From UKL13-3 sp943369665 (GTDB lineage Bacteria; Bacteroidota; Bacteroidia; UKL13-3), in contig CALRNX020000010.1 of the NCBI GenBank assembly GCA_943369665.1, forward strand, positions 62,001-126,000: a DNA stretch of 64,000 nt. The letters are read 5' to 3'. Below the pieces are notes generated by a model. It saw nothing but the letters and a program-made list of their open reading frames with translations, did not search any database and was not told the origin of the DNA. Shown piece after piece: positions 44,548 to 53,666 of this stretch. The number at the start of each line of letters is the position of its first letter. The stretch's first letter is position 1. A program made the translations under genes and the position numbers.

Positions 44548-45669
44548 TTAGTTTTTCTTCACCCACTTATAGTGTTGAATTTCCAGCATGTTCAAATACA
44601 TGTTTTGGTATCCGCTTTTGTCTTCTTGCTTGACAAATTTGAAAGTGGTATGCATTACAGGAAAAGATTCACCATCTATTTTATTCATCATTTTTGCCCC
44701 GTTATTGTCGAGTTGATTGGCAAAAAATAAGATCTGGTCAAATCCTTTGAAAGCAGCTTCCGTTGGTTCTGTGAAATAAACGGAACGGTAGCGCTCTACG
44801 AATTGTTTCACTTGCTCATTTTGGTAATCCACATAAAACGGGGTGGCAATATGGACATGGGCTTGTTGCCACAACGTGTATTCCGAATTTTTAAACTCGA
44901 GCCATTGCGGAAATCCATATACTTTTACCGATTGAAACAACGAAGTATCTTTGATGCTGTGCAACGAATTTTTCACCACATTTTCGTTGGAAGATGCGAT
45001 GATAATATGATTGACCTTCCCTGCTATCAACACGGATTGGAGATCAATTCCCTTTACATACTCTACGGTTTTAATTTTAAGATCCTTTTGTTGAGACTGT
45101 TGTTGTTTCAATACTCCCGAAATGGATTTATCCAAACCCGATTTATCGCTTACCACAATAATATTGGCGCTTCCCTCTTGTTGTTGAATAAATTGCAGGA
45201 TCAGCTTAGCATAATTGGGGAGATTCGGGTTTGCAGCCACAAAATTGGGATCATTCAACCGCGTTTTTGAAAAGGTCATTAAAGGTGAAACGTGCACCAC
45301 ATCCTTACCTTTTGCAAAATCAGTCATCACTTTATTACCGCCTTGTAATACAGGACCTATAATCAAATGCGCTTCTTTAAATGCTTGTTTTTTGATAAGT
45401 CCAACCAATATTAAACTATCATTTTCGGTATCAAATACTGAAAGCCGAAGATTATTGTCGCCTTGTTTTAAAGAATCAACAGCTAGCAATGCCCCCTGAT
45501 AATATTCGCGACATAAATTTCCCAACATCGCATTGCTGTGATTGGGATTGTCCAAAATTTGCTTGCTGCAAAATGGCATTACCAATACAATATTATTACT
45601 GTTTTTTTGAGCCGCAGCACCAAACACCAACAGCAAGAGCAACGAAGTAAACGTTAATTTATGGTTCAT
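44548..45669 (-). CDS. periplasmic type-1 ligand-binding protein (Leu/Ile/Val-binding fold) next to guaA
   Basis: 373 residues from the ATG at 45669, which starts the signal peptide MNHKLTFTSLLLLL...AAAQ; an ATG at 45687 would prefix six residues. Two alternating alpha/beta lobes follow: NIVLVMPFCSKQIL, YYQGALLAVDSLKQG, AHLIIGPVLQGG, VHVSPLMTFS, FYVDYQNEQVKQF with YRSVYFTEPTEAAFKGFDQI. This is the receptor/ABC-substrate-binding fold seen also in LpoA-like cell-wall regulators. In related genomes a LysM-containing version often neighbours guaA (from memory); here no LysM domain is present. Ligand unknown. Confidence 0.78.
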   Translation of the reverse strand: MNHKLTFTSLLLLLVFGAAAQKNSNNIVLVMPFCSKQILDNPNHSNAMLGNLCREYYQGALLAVDSLKQGDNNLRLSVFDTENDSLILVGLIKKQAFKEAHLIIGPVLQGGNKVMTDFAKGKDVVHVSPLMTFSKTRLNDPNFVAANPNLPNYAKLILQFIQQQEGSANIIVVSDKSGLDKSISGVLKQQQSQQKDLKIKTVEYVKGIDLQSVLIAGKVNHIIIASSNENVVKNSLHSIKDTSLFQSVKVYGFPQWLEFKNSEYTLWQQAHVHIATPFYVDYQNEQVKQFVERYRSVYFTEPTEAAFKGFDQILFFANQLDNNGAKMMNKIDGESFPVMHTTFKFVKQEDKSGYQNMYLNMLEIQHYKWVKKN

Positions 45670-45732
45670 AGTTTTCAAAATGATCATTGCGTACCGGATA
45701 GATACTTGGTTACTGCTAACCCTTAGCCAATT

Positions 45733-47259
45733 TTACTCCCACTCGATGGTTGCAGGTGGCTTAGAGCTGATATCGTAAACAACCCTGTTAATCCCTTTTA
45801 CTTTATTGATAATTTTATTCGATACTTCCGCTAAGAACTCGTAAGGCAAATGGCACCAATCTGCTGTCATCCCATCTACCGAAGCAACTGCACGCAAACA
45901 AATTACATGTTGGTAGGTACGCTCATCGCCCATTACCCCTACCGATTGAACAGGTAAGAAAATAGCGCCTGCCTGCCAAACTTTATCATATAAACCGTGT
46001 GCTTTTAATTCATTGATAAATATTGCATCGGCTTCTTGCAAGGTTGTTACTTTTTCTTCCGTAATTTCACCTAAAATACGAATGGCCAATCCGGGACCCG
46101 GGAAAGGATGGCGTCCTAAAATCACTTGTTCCATTCCCAACTCCGCTCCTACATTACGAACTTCGTCTTTGAACAACGCACGCAGAGGCTCCACAATTTT
46201 CAGGTGCATTTTTTCAGGTAAGCCACCCACATTATGATGCGACTTAATGGTTGCTGAAGGTCCTTTTACACTTACCGATTCAATAACATCCGGGTAGATC
46301 GTTCCCTGGCCCAGCCATTTTGCGCCTTCTATCTTTTTGGCTTCTTCTTCAAATACTTCAATAAATACACGGCCAATGGTTTTGCGTTTATCTTCAGGAT
46401 CCGTTTTGCCTTTTAACTCATTCCAAAAACGGTGACGGGCATCAATACCGATCACATTCAAATTCATTTTTTGATACGCATCCAATACTTGCTGGAACTC
46501 ATCTTTGCGTAACAACCCATTATCAATAAAAATACCGGTAAGGTTTTTACCAATGGCTCTGTCCAATAATACCGCAGCTACCGAAGAATCTACACCACCC
46601 GAAAGACCCAAGATAACTTTATCGTTTCCTAATTTTTCTTTCAACTCAGCAGTGGTTGCTTCGATAAAATGTTTGGAATTCCAGTCTTGTTTGAGCCCCG
46701 CAACATTTTTTACAAAATTCTCCAACAATAACTTACCATCTGCAGTATGCGTAACCTCCGGGTGAAACTGGATAGCATAGGTCGGCTCGTCCTTTATTTT
46801 AAATGCACCAATTTTTACATCGGCAGTACTTGCCACAACAGTAAAATTATCAGGAATAGATTGAATCGTATCTCCGTGGCTCATCCACACCTGCGATTGA
46901 GCGTTAATGCCTTTAAACAATACATCATCGTTTACCGATTGCAAAACTGCCCTACCATATTCCCTTGTTTTGGAAGGAGTTACTTCACCTCCGTTTTGTT
47001 TGGCCAATAATTGTGCGCCATAACAAACGCCCAACAAAGGCAATTTACCCCTGATCCCGCTTAGGTCAATATTGGGTAAAAGACCATCATTAACTGAATA
47101 TGGGCTACCCGACAAAATAACAGCTTTCGTATCAACTCCTATTTCAGGTAAATGTGTACAAGGGTGAATTTCTGAATAAACATTTAACTCGCGTAATCTG
47201 CGGGCAATAAGCTGGGTGTATTGCGAACCAAAATCGATAATGAGAACTTTTTCTTCCAT
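45733..47259 (-). CDS. guaA: GMP synthase (glutamine-hydrolysing)
   Basis: 508 residues, normal size. GuaA makes GMP from XMP using glutamine and ATP. The glutaminase domain has the catalytic Cys in LLGVCYGAQLLA and His-Glu in IQFHPEVTHT. The synthetase P-loop is VILGLSGGVDSSVAAVLLDR, and the dimerisation domain ends KPPATIEWE. It is 161 nt from pfkA, both on the minus strand, with an inverted repeat between them. Confidence 0.97.
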   Translation of the reverse strand: MEEKVLIIDFGSQYTQLIARRLRELNVYSEIHPCTHLPEIGVDTKAVILSGSPYSVNDGLLPNIDLSGIRGKLPLLGVCYGAQLLAKQNGGEVTPSKTREYGRAVLQSVNDDVLFKGINAQSQVWMSHGDTIQSIPDNFTVVASTADVKIGAFKIKDEPTYAIQFHPEVTHTADGKLLLENFVKNVAGLKQDWNSKHFIEATTAELKEKLGNDKVILGLSGGVDSSVAAVLLDRAIGKNLTGIFIDNGLLRKDEFQQVLDAYQKMNLNVIGIDARHRFWNELKGKTDPEDKRKTIGRVFIEVFEEEAKKIEGAKWLGQGTIYPDVIESVSVKGPSATIKSHHNVGGLPEKMHLKIVEPLRALFKDEVRNVGAELGMEQVILGRHPFPGPGLAIRILGEITEEKVTTLQEADAIFINELKAHGLYDKVWQAGAIFLPVQSVGVMGDERTYQHVICLRAVASVDGMTADWCHLPYEFLAEVSNKIINKVKGINRVVYDISSKPPATIEWE

Positions 47260-47344
47260 AATTGGGAGGCGAATTTCATAAAAAACAACCGATTAACCTT
47301 GTTCGGTGAAAAATAAAGTTTGGCTTCGCTGTTTTAAGGCGCCA

Positions 47345-47408
47345 TGGCTTTATGTCAATGAATAAAATGGTATCGCTTCAAACGAAAAGCCGTAAAACCA
47401 TAAAGCCA
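47345..47408. repeat. spaced inverted repeat between pfkA and guaA
   Basis: TGGCTTTATG (47345-47354) and CATAAAGCCA (47399-47408) are perfect complements 44 nt apart. It lies after pfkA and before guaA. No T-run, so a role in termination is doubtful; it may act on the guaA leader. Confidence 0.4.
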
Positions 47409-47420
47409 AAGTAATCGAAT

Positions 47421-48392
47421 CTATGTATTAAAAATATCAACCAGCCTCAATAGGTCCGGATTCAATTGTTTGGTTTTATGAATGGCATCATCAAAAGGTG
47501 TAAGTACCACTTGGTTATTGATCAATCCCGCCATTTTATTGGTTTCTCCTCTTAATAAGGCTTCAACTGCAGCATTTCCCAAACGCGAAGCCAATACCCT
47601 ATCATAAGCAGTCGGGGTGCCGCCACGTTGAATATGACCCAATATGGAAACCCTTGCATCAAAGGTGGGGTCTATTTTTTTGAGGTTTTCAACTATTTGC
47701 ATCGCTCCTCCATGCTCTTCACCTTCGGCCACTACAATAATACTGAACGCTTTTTTACTTTTGGTTGTTCCCACAAGCATGTCCACCATCTTTTGCCAAT
47801 CGTTGTTCGACTCCGGCACCAGGATACCTTCCGCTCCTCCTGCTATGCCTGCCGCCAAAGCAATAAAACCGGCATGTCTTCCCATCACCTCAATAAAAAA
47901 GATGCGGTCATGAGAATCTGCTGTATCACGAATTTTATCGATGGCCTCAACTGCCGTATTGATAGCTGTATCAAACCCAATGGTGAGATCCGTTCCATAA
48001 AGATCATTGTCAATTGTTCCCGGAGCCCCAATACAAGGGATACCGTACTCCTCATAAAACAATTTTGCACCGGTAAACGACCCATTACCACCAATACAAA
48101 TCAAACCTTCAATACCATGCGACTGTAAGTTATCAAAGGCTTTTTTACGACCTTCGGCAGTCATAAATTCCTTGCTGCGGGCTGTTTTTAAGATCGTTCC
48201 ACCGCGTTGAATAATATTGCTCACTGAGCGCGAAGCCATGGGTATGATATCATTTTCGATCATCCCGGTAAAACCATGAACGATCCCCATGATCTCAACT
48301 TTATTGAAATAGGCGGTACGCACGGCTGCCCTCACACATGCATTCATTCCGGGTGAATCCCCTCCCGATGTAAAAACGGCTATTTTCTTCAT
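47421..48392 (-). CDS. pfkA: 6-phosphofructokinase, ATP type, with altered GGDGS loop
   Basis: 323 residues. PfkA phosphorylates fructose-6-phosphate, the committed step of glycolysis. Found: VFTSGGDSPGMNACVRAAVR (ATP site), GTIDNDLYGTDLTIGFDTA (catalytic Asp pair), EVMGRHAGFIALAAGIAG, and GHIQRGGTPTAYDR. The ATP/Mg loop reads CIGGNGSFTGAK: the usual Asp of GGDGS is Asn, confirmed codon by codon (GGT GGT AAT GGG TCG). The following Gly still marks an ATP-type rather than PPi-type enzyme. Cytoplasmic homotetramer expected. Confidence 0.94.
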   Translation of the reverse strand: MKKIAVFTSGGDSPGMNACVRAAVRTAYFNKVEIMGIVHGFTGMIENDIIPMASRSVSNIIQRGGTILKTARSKEFMTAEGRKKAFDNLQSHGIEGLICIGGNGSFTGAKLFYEEYGIPCIGAPGTIDNDLYGTDLTIGFDTAINTAVEAIDKIRDTADSHDRIFFIEVMGRHAGFIALAAGIAGGAEGILVPESNNDWQKMVDMLVGTTKSKKAFSIIVVAEGEEHGGAMQIVENLKKIDPTFDARVSILGHIQRGGTPTAYDRVLASRLGNAAVEALLRGETNKMAGLINNQVVLTPFDDAIHKTKQLNPDLLRLVDIFNT

Positions 48393-48541
48393 GTCGTGAA
48401 ACTATGAAATTTTTACCGAAGTACCACGCCTTATAAGGTTAAATTAGCAATAACAAATATTACCCTTTGATAATCAATATCGAATAAGTGTAAAAAATAC
48501 AATTACTCCTATTCAAGCAATGCCTGGGGCACAAAAAAAGA

Positions 48542-48568
48542 AACCCGAATGCCAACGACATTCGGGTT
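48542..48568 (-). terminator. terminator of the speA/small-protein unit
   Basis: A 10-bp perfect stem (AACCCGAATG and CATTCGGGTT, 7-nt loop); on the minus strand it is followed by TTCTTTTTTT. It lies 25 nt after the small gene's stop. Confidence 0.82.
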
Positions 48569-48592
48569 CAAATATATGATCGGATCGAAAAA

Positions 48593-48733
48593 CTAGTCTT
48601 CGATGATTACTACTTTATCAGTATTTGGCGATTTTACGTTCACCAATTTAGTATTCAACTTGATTGCTTGTTTGCGATCCATTGAAGAATTTTTGTTTCT
48701 TCTATCTTTTCTTTTTAAACGTGTAACTGCCAT
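48593..48733 (-). CDS. small basic protein downstream of speA
   Basis: 46 residues, start ATG at 48733, stop TAG at 48593. The head MAVTRLKRKDRRNKNSSMDR is strongly basic and resembles a short Bacteroidota protein that I recall as conserved; the tail is strand-like (VNVKSPNTDKVVIIED). It starts 65 nt after the speA stop on the same strand and has its own terminator after it. The basic head suggests RNA or ribosome binding, but function is unknown. Confidence 0.72.
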   Translation of the reverse strand: MAVTRLKRKDRRNKNSSMDRKQAIKLNTKLVNVKSPNTDKVVIIED

Positions 48734-48798
48734 GACTTTTTCTATTTAAAGGGCTGCGAAAATAATTATTTTTTTGCTTTATGCAAATCTTTTTACCA

Positions 48799-50202
48799 TT
48801 AATATCCTAAAATTTTCATCATTGAAGCAGCATCCTGCTCCGGAGCAAAAACCTTATAATCAAATGTTCCGTCTGCTTTTTTATCAATTACAAGGTGTTT
48901 TGGGGCAGGCACAAGGCAATGCTGAATACCACCATAGCCACCCAGCGACTCCTGGTAAGCACCTGTATGGAAAAATCCCATATACAAGGGCTCTCCGTCC
49001 TGAAGCTTGGGCATAAACACTTGGTTGGTATGCGTGTCCGAATTGTAAAAATCCTGACTATCGCAGGTAAGTCCACCTAAATTGATGCGCTGAAACTCCT
49101 TATCCCACTGATTGAGGGCCAGCAAAATAAACTTTTGGCCAATTCCCCAAGTATCTGGTAAGGTGGTGATAAACGAACTATCGATCATATACCAAAACTC
49201 TTTGTCGTTTTGTTGTTTCTGGCCAATGATACTATACAATGAACCTCCGCTCTCGCCTACTGTAAACGACCCAAACTCGGTAAAAATATTCGGCTCAGGC
49301 ACACCTCGTGAGTCACAAATGGTTTTAATATAGTAAACGATCTGGTCGATCATATACGGATAGTCATGTTCAACACCCAATGATGTATAAATAGGCATCC
49401 CTCCGCCAATATCAAGCGTGTCCAAATCAGGGCATACTTCCTTGATATCACAATATACATTTACCAAACGGGTTAACTCACTCCAGTAATAGGTTGTATC
49501 CTTGATACCTGAGTTCACAAAAAAATGCAACATTTTGAGCCTGAAGTTCGGATTGTTCTGGATATTGCTTTCGTAAAAGTCCTTTACAATCTTATGGCTC
49601 ATTCCCAAACGAGATGTGTATACCAGATAACCAGGCTCTTCTTCTGTGGCAATGCGCAACCCTAATTTCATGGGTGTTTGGGCAAACTTGCTCACCACAC
49701 TCAATTCCTCAGGATTATCCAGCACACAAATGAGGTTTTCAAAGCCATCTTTCACAAACTCACCCATTTTTTGAGCGTAATTGTCGGTTTTGTATCCGTT
49801 GCAAATGATGTATTTGTCTTTATTGAATATTCCCTTGTCTGTAAGATTTTTCAGTAAATCCAGGTCAAACGCAGATGACGTTTCGATATCGGCATTGTGT
49901 TTTAGCACTTCATCCAACACAAAAGAAAAGTGAGAACTTTTGGTGCAATAACAATAAAAGTATTTTCCTTTATAGTCGTTACGGTCAATAGCCTGATTAA
50001 ATAACGTTCGGGCCTTTTCAATTTGCGAACCGATCTTAGGCAAATACGTAAACTTTAAAGGTGTACCAAATTCTTTGATCACTTCCATCAGGTCCACATC
50101 ATGAAAGAACAAATTATTATTGCGCACTTCAAAACCGTGGCGAGGGAAATAAAACGTCTGATTGATCAGATCGATATATTTATTTTTAACAGGTAACGAC
50201 AC
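48799..50202 (-). CDS. speA: arginine decarboxylase-like PLP enzyme (fold type III)
   Basis: 467 residues, GTG start at 50202 (an upstream ATG pair is closed by a stop). PLP lysine in YFYCYCTKSSHFSFVLDEV, glycine-rich phosphate loop DTLDIGGGMPIYTSLG, and the substrate region DSQDFYNSDTHTNQVFMP. The family decarboxylates arginine to agmatine for polyamines. It is shorter than E. coli SpeA (about 650), as is usual for the Bacteroidota form. Diaminopimelate or carboxynorspermidine substrates are less likely but possible. Confidence 0.85.
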   Translation of the reverse strand: MSLPVKNKYIDLINQTFYFPRHGFEVRNNNLFFHDVDLMEVIKEFGTPLKFTYLPKIGSQIEKARTLFNQAIDRNDYKGKYFYCYCTKSSHFSFVLDEVLKHNADIETSSAFDLDLLKNLTDKGIFNKDKYIICNGYKTDNYAQKMGEFVKDGFENLICVLDNPEELSVVSKFAQTPMKLGLRIATEEEPGYLVYTSRLGMSHKIVKDFYESNIQNNPNFRLKMLHFFVNSGIKDTTYYWSELTRLVNVYCDIKEVCPDLDTLDIGGGMPIYTSLGVEHDYPYMIDQIVYYIKTICDSRGVPEPNIFTEFGSFTVGESGGSLYSIIGQKQQNDKEFWYMIDSSFITTLPDTWGIGQKFILLALNQWDKEFQRINLGGLTCDSQDFYNSDTHTNQVFMPKLQDGEPLYMGFFHTGAYQESLGGYGGIQHCLVPAPKHLVIDKKADGTFDYKVFAPEQDAASMMKILGY

Positions 50203-50324
50203 TATATTACATCATGGGTTAAAGGGTGAAAAAAGAGCGAACTAAAGCGTTGCAATGTTAGCTAAATGAATATTAAATTAATGTAATTTTTTTGATGACG
50301 TTGAGCAGTTATTTCCACAGACAA

Positions 50325-52421
50325 TTAAGCAATCCTTCCCCATTTGGAGAATTTGGAATATTCGGTAAAAAACGCCAGTAAAGCTTTGTTCTCCGGGTTA
50401 TCCAGATTAGGGTCGGAATCCAATAATGATTGAGCTGCCGCCCTGGCTTGTTGCAAGATCAACTGGTCTTTGGCTATATCAGCGATGCGCAAGTCCAGTA
50501 CACCACTTTGGGCCGTGCCCTCCAATTCACCGGGGCCGCGTAGTTTCAAATCCACTTCCGATATCTCAAAACCATTATTGGTTTCACACATGGTTCGCAT
50601 CCTCAGTTTGGCGTCTGCACTTAATTTGTACCCGGTCATCAAAATACAAAAGGATTGTTCAGCTCCCCTGCCCACGCGCCCTCTCAATTGATGCAACTGC
50701 GATAATCCAAACCGTTCGGCACTTTCGATCACCATTACACTTGCATTGGGAACATTTACACCAACCTCGATCACCGTAGTGGCCACCATAATTTGGGTTT
50801 GCCCTTTTACAAACCGCTGCATTTCGGCATCTTTGTCGGCCGGTTTCATTTTACCGTGCACCATGCTTACCTGGTATTTGGTATCGCTGAATACGCGGCT
50901 GATCTCTTCAAAGCCTTGTTGCAAATTGGCATAATCCATTTTTTCACTTTCTGCAATTAACGGATACACCACATATACCTGCCGGCCCTTGGCAATCTCT
51001 TCTTTCATAAAACCATATACACGCAACCGGTTTGCTTCCGTTCGGTGAACTGTTTGAATTGGTTTGCGGTTGGCAGGCAATTCATCAATAATGGAGGTAT
51101 CGAGATCGCCATATAATGTCATGGCTAGTGTACGTGGAATCGGTGTGGCCGTCATCACCAGGTTATGTGGCGGATACGTATTTTTCTTCCATAACTTTGC
51201 ACGTTGTTCTACGCCAAAACGATGTTGTTCGTCAATAATGGTCAACCCCAGATTCTTAAACCTTACCACTTCTTCAATTAAAGCATGGGTTCCAATGAGC
51301 AAGTGAATCGATCCATCTAAAATTCCTGCATGGATACTTTCCCGTTCTTTCTTTTTGGTACTGCCGGTTAACAATCGCACATTTATGGGCATATCACCTA
51401 GTAACTGCGTAATACTTTGATAATGCTGCTGCGCCAGAATTTCGGTAGGAGCCATGATGCTTGCCTGGTAATTGTTATCAATGGCAATGAGCATGCACAT
51501 CAATGCCACAACTGTTTTACCACTGCCCACATCTCCTTGTAATAAGCGGTTCATTTGCTTTCCCGATTTTACATCTGCCCTGATCTCTTTGATCACACGT
51601 TTTTGTGCCTCCGTTAATTCAAATGGCAATCGGTTTGCATAAAACTGATTGAAGGCATCACCAATTTGTTCGAGCTTGATGCCATTATACAATTCCTTGC
51701 GTTTCAGTTTATATTTTAGCAACCGCAGTTGGATAAAAAACAGTTCTTCAAACTTCAGGCGTTGCTCAGCTTTGGCCAACGAAGCGGCATCTTTGGGGAA
51801 ATGAATTTGCACCAATGCTTCTTTGCGTCCTATGAGTTGATGCTGGGTGATAATGGATGAAGGTAAATTTTCGGGAACATCAAACCGGGCATCTGTTACC
51901 AGTGTATTCACCAGTTTCATCAGTACCTTTGAGTCCAGTCCCCTCGCCCGCATACGCTCTGTAATATTGTAGAGCGGCATAATATGCAAGTACTTTTTTT
52001 GTCCTCCACTATCCACTTCATCCACACTCGGGTGGGCCATATTGTAAAACCCATTAAACAAAGACGGCTTTCCAAAAACCATATATTCCACCCCCTCCTT
52101 CACCGCTTCCTGCACCCATTTTGCACCCTGAAACCAAACCAGTTCGATCGTTCCGCTGCTATCCGTAAAATTGGCGACCAGTCGTTGTGCTTTTTTTACA
52201 CCCATGGTTCTGAATTGCGTAATTTTCCCTTTGAGTTGGATATACGGCATTTCGGGTGTGATATCTTTTACCTGGTAAATTTTCGATCGATCTACATGCC
52301 GATACGGAAAATGAAACAACAGATCCGTCAGGGTGAAGATCCCCAATTCCTTTTGCAGCATTTCGGCACGGGCTGTACCAACGCCTTTCAGGTAAACGAT
52401 TGATGTTTGCAAATACGACAC
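50325..52421 (-). CDS. recG: ATP-dependent DNA helicase RecG
   Basis: 698 residues, GTG start at 52421. Wedge/OB domain (about 60-150), then helicase motifs: LLQGDVGSGKTVVALM (I), APTEILAQQHYQ (Ia), IIDEQHRFGVEQR (II, DEQH), MTATPIPRTLAMTLYGD (III), VATTVIEVGVNVPNASVMVI (V) and LHQLRGRVGRGAEQSFC (VI). RecG remodels stalled forks and Holliday junctions. Divergent from the WG-repeat gene with 129 nt between. Confidence 0.96.
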   Translation of the reverse strand: MSYLQTSIVYLKGVGTARAEMLQKELGIFTLTDLLFHFPYRHVDRSKIYQVKDITPEMPYIQLKGKITQFRTMGVKKAQRLVANFTDSSGTIELVWFQGAKWVQEAVKEGVEYMVFGKPSLFNGFYNMAHPSVDEVDSGGQKKYLHIMPLYNITERMRARGLDSKVLMKLVNTLVTDARFDVPENLPSSIITQHQLIGRKEALVQIHFPKDAASLAKAEQRLKFEELFFIQLRLLKYKLKRKELYNGIKLEQIGDAFNQFYANRLPFELTEAQKRVIKEIRADVKSGKQMNRLLQGDVGSGKTVVALMCMLIAIDNNYQASIMAPTEILAQQHYQSITQLLGDMPINVRLLTGSTKKKERESIHAGILDGSIHLLIGTHALIEEVVRFKNLGLTIIDEQHRFGVEQRAKLWKKNTYPPHNLVMTATPIPRTLAMTLYGDLDTSIIDELPANRKPIQTVHRTEANRLRVYGFMKEEIAKGRQVYVVYPLIAESEKMDYANLQQGFEEISRVFSDTKYQVSMVHGKMKPADKDAEMQRFVKGQTQIMVATTVIEVGVNVPNASVMVIESAERFGLSQLHQLRGRVGRGAEQSFCILMTGYKLSADAKLRMRTMCETNNGFEISEVDLKLRGPGELEGTAQSGVLDLRIADIAKDQLILQQARAAAQSLLDSDPNLDNPENKALLAFFTEYSKFSKWGRIA

Positions 52422-52550
52422 ACTGCAAGTATACTCAATCGACCTTTTTTTAAACCCACTAATTTTTGTGCATAGCTTAATGCGGTATACACAATCCGAC
52501 TGTGTATTATTTTTTAAAACCGCTTTGGGTATAAATTGTAATATTGGACC

Positions 52551-53666
52551 ATGAAAAAACTGTTATTCGGCCTTCTGTTATTATGCTATGGCGCGCAAGC
52601 GCAACAAACATTGTTTGCTATTGAAATTAAAGGCAAATGGGGATACATGAATTCCGAAGGCAAAATGATGATTCCGGCACAATTTGATTATGCCGATGAT
52701 TTTTCGGAAGGAATGGCGGTTGTTGCTTTTCGCAACCAACCTTGTGTGATCAATGAAAATGGCAAAAGGGTGATTGATACCGGTAGTTTTCAATTTATCT
52801 CCAGGTTTTCCGAGGGATTTGCAGCCGCATCCGACTACAACGGACAAAAATACATCATCAATCCCAAAGGCGATAAAACAGTAACGCTTCCTGCCGACAT
52901 ATACGAAATACGTGCTTTTAGAGAAGGCGTTGCCGTTGTATCCAAAAAAATAGATGAGCACGAAACAAAATTCGGGCGCGACATCGCAACCTTAGGATAC
53001 AAGTTTGGATACGTGAATACCAAAGGAGAACCGGTTACTGATTTCGTTTACGATGATGCAGATGATGCAAAGAATGGGATCATGCGTGTAAAACAAGGAG
53101 TATTGTTTGGCTTATTGCGTACTGATGGAAGTGTGATCATTAAACCAACTTACGAGAATATTGGTATTTTTACGGAAGGCAAGGCTGTGGTGGATGTAAA
53201 AGCTAAATTCGGCTATATCAACACAAGTGGTGAGATTGTGATCAAACCCATTTTTGACTATGCATATGATTTTACGGAAGGTGTTGCGGGTGTTTACCTT
53301 AAAGGAAAATACGGTTTTATTGATGCAAGCGGAGCCTTTCAAATTCCTGCAACCTTTGATCTGATCAAGCCTTTTTCGGAAGGAAAAGCAGCAGTTCTTA
53401 AGGAAAACAAATGGGGCTTTATCGACAAATCGGGAAACTGGGTATTGCGCAATGTGTTTGATAATGCTGCCGTATTTTCGGAAGGAAAATGTGCTGTGCT
53501 TGTCAAACGCAACTGGGGATTTATTGACCACCAGGGTGCACTGGTGATCCCGGCCGACTTTGATGCCGTGGGTGCTTTCCACGATGGTGTAGCCGATGTT
53601 GTGTATAGAGATATTAACCTCTACATCAATACACGTGGGGAGATTTTACCGAAATTGAGTAAGTAA
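52551..53666 (+). CDS. secreted WG-repeat protein
   Basis: 371 residues with a signal peptide (ends YGAQAQ). The mature chain is nine to ten WG/KWG-type repeats of about 33 residues, each with a [W/F/Y]G-[FY]I-[ND]-x-x-G start and an F-x-EG-x-A-x-V end, e.g. KGKWGYMNSEGKMMIPAQFD, KAKFGYINTSGEIVIKPIFD, ENKWGFIDKSGNWVLRNVFD. Such repeats build beta structures used in binding; no enzymatic motif. Single gene, convergent with the DMT transporter with zero gap. Confidence 0.9.
   Translation: MKKLLFGLLLLCYGAQAQQTLFAIEIKGKWGYMNSEGKMMIPAQFDYADDFSEGMAVVAFRNQPCVINENGKRVIDTGSFQFISRFSEGFAAASDYNGQKYIINPKGDKTVTLPADIYEIRAFREGVAVVSKKIDEHETKFGRDIATLGYKFGYVNTKGEPVTDFVYDDADDAKNGIMRVKQGVLFGLLRTDGSVIIKPTYENIGIFTEGKAVVDVKAKFGYINTSGEIVIKPIFDYAYDFTEGVAGVYLKGKYGFIDASGAFQIPATFDLIKPFSEGKAAVLKENKWGFIDKSGNWVLRNVFDNAAVFSEGKCAVLVKRNWGFIDHQGALVIPADFDAVGAFHDGVADVVYRDINLYINTRGEILPKLSK

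Noticed and set aside
53112..53582. 156-codon minus-strand frame opposite the WG-repeat gene
   Set aside because: Mirror of the repeat pattern; repeated composition keeps the antisense frame open.
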